NCBI GenBank assembly: GCA_003151375.1
Contig: PLXI01000135.1
Span: 1 to 9,243, forward strand
Reading direction: 5' to 3'
Source of the DNA: Hyphomicrobiales bacterium
Lineage (GTDB): Bacteria > Pseudomonadota > Alphaproteobacteria > Rhizobiales > Aestuariivirgaceae
DNA length: 9,243 nt
Made by a program: the position numbers and the translations under genes. This document shows positions 1 to 4,665 of this stretch, one piece after another (within the stretch, counting starts at the first letter, position 1; every line of letters begins with the position of its first letter). The notes beneath the pieces are model-generated. The model worked only from the letters and a program-made list of their open reading frames with translations. It had not been told where the DNA came from and ran no database searches.

Positions 1-298
1 AGGTGACGTACAGCGGCGCGCCGTAAGTCAGCCCTTCGCGGAGACATTCGAGCCAGTCGAGCTTAGGCTCGCCGATCTCGTAACTGTGGAAATCCAGGAT
101 GCACTTGCCATCATAACTTTCGATGGGGAAGACCTCGGTGAAAACCGCCTGGAGTCCCAAATTCTTGCGTTTGGAAGGGGCGATCTCCGCCTGGAGGAAT
201 TCCTTGTAGGAATTGGTTTGTAATTCGATCAAATTCGGCGGAGAGATAATCTCTTTAATCTTACCGAAGTTGATGCGTTCAGTTACTCGCGATGGCAT
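1..298 (-). CDS. rpoB: RNA polymerase beta subunit, N-terminal fragment (cut by window edge)
   Basis: This is the first 99 codons of the beta subunit of DNA-dependent RNA polymerase, translated from the minus strand; the rest lies beyond base 1. The product begins MPSRVTERINFGKIKEIISP and continues with PPNLIELQTNSYKEFLQ, the typical RpoB start where the chain enters the beta protrusion/lobe region. The ATG at 298-296 has an AAAGG Shine-Dalgarno sequence (complement of 304-308) five bases upstream, which supports this start. Its place after rplL is the canonical bacterial arrangement, so it is probably read at least partly from the upstream ribosomal-protein operon, across a 242-base spacer. 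The sequence looks Verrucomicrobiota-like to me. Identity is firm from both sequence and position; nothing can be said about the catalytic region. Confidence 0.95.
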   Translation of the reverse strand, partial: MPSRVTERINFGKIKEIISPPNLIELQTNSYKEFLQAEIAPSKRKNLGLQAVFTEVFPIESYDGKCILDFHSYEIGEPKLDWLECLREGLTYGAPLYVT

Positions 299-540
299 TT
301 GGACCTTTAAATATTGATCTGACAACAACGCCAGACCTTTTGTTTTCAATAAACGACACAAGGCAAGCACTCTGCGTTCAACAGAGAACTTGCCGGACAA
401 AAACCGCCTCTAACACGGCTTAGTAAATTTGGCTCTTATAATCTGCTTCTTCCGGCTCAATTTGCAAGTGGCAGCCGGAACCGGTACGGCTGACCAATAG
501 GGCGGCGGGAAACACCCCGCCGCCCCGGCTAAAAAACTGC
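299..540 (-). other. rplL-rpoB intergenic spacer
   Basis: This 242-base spacer separates rplL from rpoB and shows no credible gene. It holds a very strong GC hairpin close to the rplL stop (listed separately) and the rpoB ribosome binding site at 304-308. I could not identify a convincing promoter for rpoB in it. In other bacteria, for example E. coli, this spacer carries a partial terminator and an RNA-processing site that set the ratio of L12 to polymerase. A similar role here is inference. Confidence 0.5.
500..525 (-). promoter_or_regulatory. GC-rich hairpin between rplL and rpoB, possible attenuator or processing site
   Basis: Bases 500-509 and 516-525 are perfect inverted repeats (gggcggcggg / cccgccgccc) around a 6-base loop, giving ten consecutive G-C pairs. 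It begins 15 bases beyond the rplL stop. In the direction of rplL transcription a T6 run (complement of 531-536) comes before the hairpin and none follows it, so it is not a standard intrinsic terminator. The location suits an attenuator, a pause site or a 3'-end stabiliser for the rplJL message, but the role is not shown by the sequence. Confidence 0.55.
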
Positions 541-924
541 TTACTTGATTTCGACTTTGGCGCCAGCTTCTTCGAGCTTCTTCTTGGCGGCATCAGTCTC
601 GGCTTTGGGAGCGCCTTCCAACACCGGCTTGGGAGCGCCTTCCACGAGCGCCTTGGCTTCGGCCAAACCGAGGCCGGTCTTGATTTCACGCACGGCCTTA
701 ATGACCGAAATCTTCTTGTCGGCCGGAACCGAGATCAGGATCACGTCAAACGCGGTCTTGACTTCAGCGGGTGCGGCAGCGGCTCCGCCACCAGCGGCAG
801 CAGCGGCGGCAACGGGAGCGGCGGCGCTCACGCCCCAGGCAGCTTCCAATTGTTTCACCAGGTCCGCGGTTTCGATTACGGTCAGTTTGCTCAGTTGCTC
901 TACGATTGTTGCTAATTCAGCCAT
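541..924 (-). CDS. rplL: 50S ribosomal protein L7/L12
   Basis: L12 forms the mobile stalk of the large ribosomal subunit. Dimers bind L10 through the N-terminal domain, and the C-terminal domain recruits the translational GTPases. The 127-residue product has the expected three parts. Residues 1-31 (MAELATIVEQLSKLTVIETADLVKQ...) are the dimerisation helices. Residues 32-54 are a very Ala/Gly-rich hinge. Residues 55-127 are the globular domain with KISVIKAVREIKTGLGLAEAKALVEGAPK and the end KKKLEEAGAKVEIK. The frame is open for 20 more codons upstream, but the ATG at 924 is chosen because the domain begins there and an AAAGG ribosome binding site (complement of 929-933) lies four bases before it. 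It lies 149 bases downstream of rplJ. L12 is needed in several copies per L10, so the separate strong binding site may matter. Confidence 0.96.
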   Translation of the reverse strand: MAELATIVEQLSKLTVIETADLVKQLEAAWGVSAAAPVAAAAAAGGGAAAAPAEVKTAFDVILISVPADKKISVIKAVREIKTGLGLAEAKALVEGAPKPVLEGAPKAETDAAKKKLEEAGAKVEIK

Positions 925-1073
925 GTTACCTTTCAGTCTCGTCGCCATCCGCGGCCACGGATATATTAAGCTCGCTGCCTGCAAGCCGACGATTTACTTT
1001 GTTGTTAGTTGTTTTTTCACCCCCATTTGGGGACGAAATCATTTTAGAGCCTCATCGGAGACCCGAAATTTAA
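925..1073 (-). other. rplJ-rplL intergenic spacer
   Basis: This 149-base gap lies between the L10 stop and the L12 start. It contains a short inverted repeat, CCCC/GGGG around AAAT (about 1020-1033), and the rplL ribosome binding site. No gene or convincing promoter is visible. The short stem has no following T-run in either direction, so it is not called as a terminator. Confidence 0.4.
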
Positions 1074-1586
1074 TTACTCGCCTTTGTCCACGCGCGCCTG
1101 CAAAACGCGGGCGAGCTGACTGGCGGGCGTATTCAACAGCACCGCGAGCTTGGTAGCTGGGGCTAGGAGCACTCCCATCAACCGGCTGCGCAGAACTTCG
1201 ATGGACGGCAAATCCGCCAAGGTGAGAAGATCAGACGATTCCAAACGATTATTGTTCAAATAACCGAAGCGAATTTTTAGCTTGTCGAACTCAGCGTTGA
1301 AGGTTTTGACAACCTTCGCCGCGCTCGAAATGTCTTTTTTACCCGTGATGACGGCTATTTGACCAGCCAAGCTGCCATTCAATTCCGCCACGCCAGCCTC
1401 TTGGGTAGCCAGGCGGAAGATGGAGTTCTTGACGACATGAATCTCCGCGCCGGCCTTGTTCAGGCGTTTGCGCAATTCAGTGATGGGACCCACTTTGAGC
1501 CCCTGATAATTGACCACGATGAAAAAAGGCGAAGCATTCAGCCGGGCCAGATACTCTTTAGTAAGATTTTGTTTTTCGGCACGCAT
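1074..1586 (-). CDS. rplJ: 50S ribosomal protein L10
   Basis: L10 is the stalk base protein: its N-terminal domain sits on 23S rRNA beside L11 and its long C-terminal helix carries the L12 dimers. The 170 residues match the usual size. MRAEKQNLTKEYLARLNASPFFIVVNYQGLKV is the typical L10 opening. The stretch ITELRKRLNKAGAEIHVVKNSIFRLA (about residues 35-60) is the conserved core, and LNTPASQLARVLQAR near the C-terminus is the L12-binding helix. The ATG at 1586 has no clear Shine-Dalgarno sequence; the upstream stretch is A/T-rich. Only 19 bases separate it from the rplA stop, so there is no room for the long leader RNA through which the L10-L12 complex represses this message in E. coli. Control must work differently or through upstream sequence. 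Confidence 0.96.
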   Translation of the reverse strand: MRAEKQNLTKEYLARLNASPFFIVVNYQGLKVGPITELRKRLNKAGAEIHVVKNSIFRLATQEAGVAELNGSLAGQIAVITGKKDISSAAKVVKTFNAEFDKLKIRFGYLNNNRLESSDLLTLADLPSIEVLRSRLMGVLLAPATKLAVLLNTPASQLARVLQARVDKGE

Positions 1587-1605
1587 GTTATCTAGAAATT
1601 AAAGG

Positions 1606-2313
1606 TTAAGAAACGGCCAGGAACTCACGCACATCAACGCGCACCGGCGGACTCATGGTAGCGGAGAGTGTGCAACTTTGCAAATATGAGCCTTTGACGC
1701 TGGCAGGCCGGGCTTTGGTGACTGCCTCAATGACCACCCGTGCGTTTTCCGCGAGTTGGATGGGGGTGAAAGAAATTTTGCCGATCGGCACATGCACGTT
1801 GCCGGCTTTGTCCAGCTTGAATTCCACGCGACCCGCCTTGACTTCTTTCACGGCGCGCGCCGTATCTTCCGTGACCGTGCCGGTCTTGGGATTGGGCATC
1901 AACCCGCGTGGCCCCAGCACTTTGCCGAGTTTGCGGACTTCCACCATCGCTTCGGGAGTGGCAATGGCGACATCGAAATCAGTCCAGCCTTCCACGCACT
2001 TTTTAATCATGTCTTCGTAGCCGACGAATTCAGCGCCAGCCGCCCTGGCCGCATCCGCCGCCACGCCGTCACGGGCAAAAACGAGCACCTTGACCGTTTT
2101 ACCACTGCCGTGAGGCAAGGGAACGGTGCCGCGAACCATCTGGTCCGATTGCTTGGGGTCAACGCCCAGTTTAAAAGCGACTTCAACGGTTTCGTTGAAC
2201 TTGGCTTTGGGGAATTTGGCCAGCACTTCCACAGCGGACTTCAGGGCATAGGTAATTTTCCCATCCACCTGTTCCAGGGCTTTACGGTATCTTTTACTAG
2301 GTTTATTTGGCAT
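1606..2313 (-). CDS. rplA: 50S ribosomal protein L1
   Basis: L1 is the mobile two-domain protein at the E-site side of the 50S subunit that helps move deacylated tRNA. In many bacteria it also represses its own operon by binding the mRNA. The product has 235 residues, the family's usual length. It shows the N-terminal KRYRKALEQVD segment, FNETVEVAFKLGVDPKQSDQMVRGTVPLPHGSGKTVKVLVFA (about 39-80), and the family signature LGPRGLMPNPKTGTVT (133-148). The C-terminal part GRVEFKLDKAGNVHVPIGKISF is also typical. The ATG at 2313 fits the family start, but no Shine-Dalgarno sequence precedes it. It lies 50 bases after rplK and 19 before rplJ, clearly within one operon. Confidence 0.97.
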   Translation of the reverse strand: MPNKPSKRYRKALEQVDGKITYALKSAVEVLAKFPKAKFNETVEVAFKLGVDPKQSDQMVRGTVPLPHGSGKTVKVLVFARDGVAADAARAAGAEFVGYEDMIKKCVEGWTDFDVAIATPEAMVEVRKLGKVLGPRGLMPNPKTGTVTEDTARAVKEVKAGRVEFKLDKAGNVHVPIGKISFTPIQLAENARVVIEAVTKARPASVKGSYLQSCTLSATMSPPVRVDVREFLAVS

Positions 2314-2363
2314 TCAGTTTAATTGCGGTGCAAACGAGTTTTGAGGCTCTCCCGCGGTTTTGT

Positions 2364-2789
2364 TTAACCGACCACGTCAATGCCCATGCTGCGGGCAGTT
2401 CCTGCGACCACGCGGAAGCCGGCTTCCTCCGAGATCGAGTTTAAATCTTTGGACTTGAGTTTCACGATATCCATGACCTGTTTGCGGGTCACTTTGCCAA
2501 CCTTCTCCTTATTGGGAGTCTTGGAACCGGAAGTGATGCCGGCGGCCTTTTTGAGCAAAATGGCGGCGGGCGGCGACTTGGTGATGAAAGTGAAGGACTT
2601 ATCCTGATAAACCGTGATCACCACGGGGATCACCAAACCGGCATCGGCCTTAGTCGCGGCATTAAATTCCTTGCAGAACGCCATGATGTTGACGCCGTGC
2701 TGACCGAGCGCGGGACCGACGGGCGGGGCGGGATTCGCCTGCCCGGCAGGGATTTGCAATTTAATTGATCCAGTAATCTTTTTTGCCAT
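2364..2789 (-). CDS. rplK: 50S ribosomal protein L11
   Basis: L11 is part of the GTPase-associated centre of the large subunit and binds 23S rRNA helices 43/44 next to the stalk. The 141 residues are the standard length. The N-terminal domain has the proline-rich segment IPAGQANPAPPVGPALGQHG (13-32), known in the family as the thiopeptide-antibiotic contact face. It is followed by VNIMAFCKEFNAAT and the SFTFITKSPPAAILLKKAAG core. The C-terminal rRNA-binding domain runs from about residue 75 and includes GKVTRKQVMDIVKLKSKDLN. The ATG lies only six bases (AAATTT) after the nusG stop, with no Shine-Dalgarno sequence. Translation is therefore probably coupled to nusG, and there is no free leader for an L1-binding operator immediately upstream. 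Confidence 0.97.
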   Translation of the reverse strand: MAKKITGSIKLQIPAGQANPAPPVGPALGQHGVNIMAFCKEFNAATKADAGLVIPVVITVYQDKSFTFITKSPPAAILLKKAAGITSGSKTPNKEKVGKVTRKQVMDIVKLKSKDLNSISEEAGFRVVAGTARSMGIDVVG

Positions 2790-2795
2790 AAATTT

Positions 2796-3341
2796 TTAAG
2801 CTTTTTCAACCTGCCAATATTCCAACTCCACAGGCGTATTGCGTCCGAAAATATTCACGGTGACTTTCAGTTTGCCGCGATCCGGTTCGATTTCCTCAAT
2901 GACACCGCTGAAGTTGAGGAACGGACCATTGTTGATCTTAATGGTTTCACCGATTTCAAAATTGACCTTCGGCTTCTCGCGGTCTTCCGAATCCGAGATT
3001 TGGGCCTTGATGGATTCCACCTCATCCGTCGGGGTGGGCATGGGCGGGTCGCCCACAAAACCAATCACGCCCTGGGTGTCTTTGATGAAATACCAGGGCT
3101 TTTCAACAATACGCTTGTTTTCATCCAGCAATACCATGTCCACAAACACATATCCGGGCCAGAGCTTGCGGTTTGAAACCGTCTTCTTCTGATTGCGGAC
3201 TTCCACCACTTTCTCCATGGGCACCAGCACCTCATGGATAAATTCATCCATCTCTTCGGCTTTAATCCGTTTTTCGATGCTCTCTTTGACCTTCTGTTCC
3301 TGGCCGGACAGAGTATGAATGACAAACCACTGGCTTTGCAT
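2796..3341 (-). CDS. nusG: Transcription termination/antitermination factor NusG
   Basis: NusG binds RNA polymerase across the cleft, suppresses pausing, and links polymerase to Rho or, through the KOW domain, to ribosomal protein S10. The 181-residue product has the NGN domain at about 1-115, opening with QWFVIHTLSGQEQKVKESIEKRI and carrying the RKLWPGYVFVDM motif (58-69) and GVIGFVG (91-97). The KOW domain covers about 128-178, with GETIKINNGPFLNFSGVIEEIEPDRGKLKV and NIFGRNTPVELEY. No insertion of the Thermotoga type is present. It sits between secE and rplK, as in most bacteria, 22 bases downstream of secE. The ATG has no Shine-Dalgarno sequence; A/T-rich sequence precedes it. The protein resembles Verrucomicrobiota NusG from memory, which is the basis of that assignment. 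Confidence 0.97.
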   Translation of the reverse strand: MQSQWFVIHTLSGQEQKVKESIEKRIKAEEMDEFIHEVLVPMEKVVEVRNQKKTVSNRKLWPGYVFVDMVLLDENKRIVEKPWYFIKDTQGVIGFVGDPPMPTPTDEVESIKAQISDSEDREKPKVNFEIGETIKINNGPFLNFSGVIEEIEPDRGKLKVTVNIFGRNTPVELEYWQVEKA

Positions 3342-3363
3342 GCTATTAAAAATTTAGAGAGCG

Positions 3364-3612
3364 TTAAGTTATCCAGCGCACCAAAAGGGTGAACAACAGA
3401 TCCACCAACACAGTGAATCCGCCTAAAATCGCAATTGAAATCATCACCACGACCGTGGAACCTTTTAATTCACCCCAAGTCGGCCAGGTGCATTTCCGCA
3501 ATTCCTCGCGGGTTTCGGCTATGTAATTGGATAAACGCACCAGTTGGCCTGACCACCAGAGGATGGCGAAGACCACGGCGACCACTACAATCGTTATTAT
3601 ACTATTGTTCAC
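3364..3612 (-). CDS. secE: Preprotein translocase subunit SecE
   Basis: SecE clamps the SecY channel in the cytoplasmic membrane for protein export. The 82-residue product has a first hydrophobic helix at about residues 5-21, then an amphipathic cytoplasmic helix with YIAETREELRKCTWPTWGELKGST (30-53), the family hallmark. The second membrane helix is at about 54-78. This is the two-helix form, between the one-helix form of many bacteria and the three-helix form of E. coli. The start is a GTG at 3612-3610. No ATG is available near the N-terminus, and there is no Shine-Dalgarno sequence in the 14 bases between it and the encoded CCA end of the upstream tRNA gene. The close spacing suggests that tRNA-Ser and secE share a transcript, so after tRNA processing the mRNA would have almost no leader. 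Confidence 0.93.
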   Translation of the reverse strand: MNNSIITIVVVAVVFAILWWSGQLVRLSNYIAETREELRKCTWPTWGELKGSTVVVMISIAILGGFTVLVDLLFTLLVRWIT

Positions 3613-3626
3613 AAACTTATTAAACT

Positions 3627-3716
3627 TGGCGGAGGGGGAGGGATTCGAACCCCCGAAGGCTGTTACACCTTAACGGTTTTCAAGACCGTCGCGATAGACC
3701 ACTCTGCCACCTCTCC
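3627..3716 (-). tRNA. tRNA-Ser (anticodon UGA)
   Basis: The minus strand folds as a class II tRNA. The acceptor strand GGAGAGG starts at 3716, followed by T8 and a D-arm region GCAGAGTGGTC typical of serine tRNAs. The anticodon stem ACGGT/ACCGT encloses the loop CTTGAAA, giving anticodon TGA (3682-3680), which reads UCA. A long variable arm with AAGG/CCTT pairing follows, then a T-arm GGGGG-TTCGAAT-CCCTC (one G-T pair), the acceptor 3' strand CCCCTCC, discriminator G (3630) and an encoded CCA (3629-3627). The acceptor stem has one A-C mismatch at the fifth pair; the other six pair. The long variable arm identifies serine independently of the anticodon. It lies directly in front of secE and is the last element that clearly belongs to the left-hand genome segment. 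Confidence 0.95.
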
Positions 3717-3783
3717 GCAGCTTGCTGTTCGCAATTTGGCCTAACGTGCAGCGCATTAGTTAGTGTCGAAGCTTTAGGCAAGC
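3717..3783. other. Junction region between two taxonomically different segments
   Basis: These 67 bases lie between the tRNA-Ser gene of the left segment and the ldtR terminator of the right segment. No gene fits here. There is an imperfect inverted repeat, TAAC...GTTA, with inner TGC/GCA (about 3742-3762), and no clear promoter for the tRNA. Proteins on the two sides appear to come from different phyla, so the join most likely falls within this stretch. The exact base cannot be placed from sequence alone. Confidence 0.6.
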
Positions 3784-3828
3784 AAAAAGCCCGCCCGCGT
3801 TGGTGACAAACGCGAACAGGCTCTTTTG
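3784..3828 (-). terminator. Rho-independent terminator of ldtR (bidirectional form)
   Basis: Bases 3788-3801 and 3809-3822 pair over 14 positions without interruption, including three G-T wobbles, around a 7-base loop. On the minus strand the stem is followed by TTTTT (complement of 3784-3788), and it lies about 30 bases beyond the ldtR stop codon. On the plus strand the stem is followed by CTTTT (3823-3827), so it could also stop transcription from the left. This is the clearest terminator in the window. Confidence 0.88.
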
Positions 3829-3853
3829 CCGCTCTCCTGAGTTTAGGCTTCTA

Positions 3854-4369
3854 TCAAAGACGATAGAGAATTTGATCGGTCCAATAACGTTCAAGACGTG
3901 CCAGCGAGCGATTGAGTTTTTCAAACTCATCATTGTTGAGTCCAACAACTTGCTCAATCGCCGACAACTGTCGGTTATAAAGCGCATCAACACGGGCACG
4001 GATATTTTCGCCTTTCTCGGTCAGGCTGATACGAACAGAGCGCTTGTCAGCGATTGAACGTTCGTGGTTGACAAAACCCATTTCCACCAACTTCTTCAAG
4101 TTGTAAGAAACATTTGAGCCCTGATAATGGCCACGCGTTTTGAGTTCGCTTGCAGTCAATTCAGCGTCGGCAATGTTGAACAACAACAAGGCCTGAACTG
4201 GGTTAACTTCCTTTTCGCCTGATCGATCAAAGTCATCCTTGATCACATCGAGCAAGCGGCGATGCAAACGCTCAATCAGCGTCAGCGATTGCAGATATTT
4301 TGCTTTAATAGTTACACCCGGCGCAACATTGCCGTCGTGCTTATCCCCCACAACTGAGATCATACTCAT
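3854..4369 (-). CDS. ldtR: MarR-family transcriptional regulator, LdtR-like
   Basis: This is a 171-residue winged helix-turn-helix regulator. The DNA-binding part runs from about residue 56 to 118: VNPVQALLLFNIADAELTASEL, recognition-helix region GHYQGSNVSYNLKKLVEMG (80-98), and a wing with HERSIADKRSVRISLTEKG (102-120). Helices at both ends (about 20-50 and 122-170) would form the dimer interface. The whole protein resembles LdtR, described in Liberibacter and rhizobia as a regulator of an L,D-transpeptidase and of osmotic-stress tolerance. This is recalled family knowledge, and the target genes are not in this window. The frame is open further upstream, but ATG 4369 is chosen because AGAGG (complement of 4377-4381) lies seven bases before it. 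It is divergent from hemB, a pairing I associate with Hyphomicrobiales. A terminator follows the gene. Confidence 0.82.
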   Translation of the reverse strand: MSMISVVGDKHDGNVAPGVTIKAKYLQSLTLIERLHRRLLDVIKDDFDRSGEKEVNPVQALLLFNIADAELTASELKTRGHYQGSNVSYNLKKLVEMGFVNHERSIADKRSVRISLTEKGENIRARVDALYNRQLSAIEQVVGLNNDEFEKLNRSLARLERYWTDQILYRL

Positions 4370-4491
4370 AGTGACACCTCTGTTTTCCTGTTTGCCTGAC
4401 CTACCTCTTGTTGGGTGGGTTCGGGCTTGTGGTGTCAAACTACGCCTGCCGTGTTAAGCTGGGCTGAAGAGTCTGGGTAAATTTGTTGTTA

Positions 4492-4506
4492 TATTTTAGC
4501 AAAATA
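4492..4506. promoter_or_regulatory. AT-rich palindrome, candidate operator
   Basis: TATTTT-AGC-AAAATA is a perfect inverted repeat with six-base arms and a three-base centre, between divergent ldtR and hemB. MarR proteins usually bind palindromes of about this size and composition in their own promoter region. Autoregulation through this site is therefore plausible, but it is inference from position and symmetry only. Confidence 0.3.
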
Positions 4507-4581
4507 CGTTTGAATTCGATTAGAGTTGATAAGGACCTGAAAAACAGCCCTAATTGTGGATTTCGAAGGGTGGTTAAGCAA

Positions 4582-4611
4582 TTGAGTCTCTATTTCAACT
4601 CTGTGTATAAG
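4582..4611 (+). promoter_or_regulatory. Candidate sigma70 promoter for hemB
   Basis: TTGAGT (4582-4587) and TATAAG (4606-4611) are separated by 18 bases and lie 55 bases upstream of the hemB ATG. Each matches the housekeeping -35/-10 consensus at four or five of six positions. This is a pattern match by eye; AT-rich sequence can produce such matches by chance. Confidence 0.35.
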
Positions 4612-4665
4612 CCATGCGAGTTTGCCAATTTGCCAAAGCCAACGCCGCCGCCTATTAAAACCACC

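Larger units (their letters stand above)
4370..4665. other. Divergent ldtR-hemB intergenic region
   Basis: This 296-base region separates two divergent genes, so it should hold both promoters. On the minus strand a TTGACA hexamer (complement of 4433-4438) lies upstream of ldtR, but no good -10 box follows at the right distance. On the plus strand there is a candidate promoter at 4582-4611 and an AT-rich palindrome at 4492-4506, both listed separately. The plus frame of hemB stays open back to a TTG at 4483, but that stretch lacks HemB-like sequence and is taken as non-coding. Confidence 0.55.

Noticed and set aside
545..1156. Long plus-strand open frame of 203 codons over rplL and the rplJ end
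   Set aside because: It is antisense to rplL and rplJ; the Ala-rich hinge codons keep the opposite frame open. The product is low-complexity and resembles nothing known.
1756..2322. Plus-strand open frame of 188 codons antisense to rplA
   Set aside because: Its His/Phe-rich composition is typical of the reverse complement of a real gene, and rplA is certain on the other strand.
3596..3601. Perfect TATAAT on the minus strand near the secE start
   Set aside because: It lies inside the secE coding sequence and has no matching -35 element at 16-18 bases, so it is probably chance in AT-rich codons.
3717..3783. tRNA-Ser as an integration site (att) for a mobile element
   Set aside because: No integrase gene, no repeated copy of the tRNA 3' end and no mobile cargo are present. 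The right-hand genes are ordinary chromosomal genes, and the join lies at the 5' side of the tRNA, not the usual 3' end.
4483..4665. 61-codon N-terminal extension of hemB from a TTG
   Set aside because: The extension has no HemB-like sequence. The family N-terminus begins just after ATG 4666, and a candidate promoter lies inside the extension.
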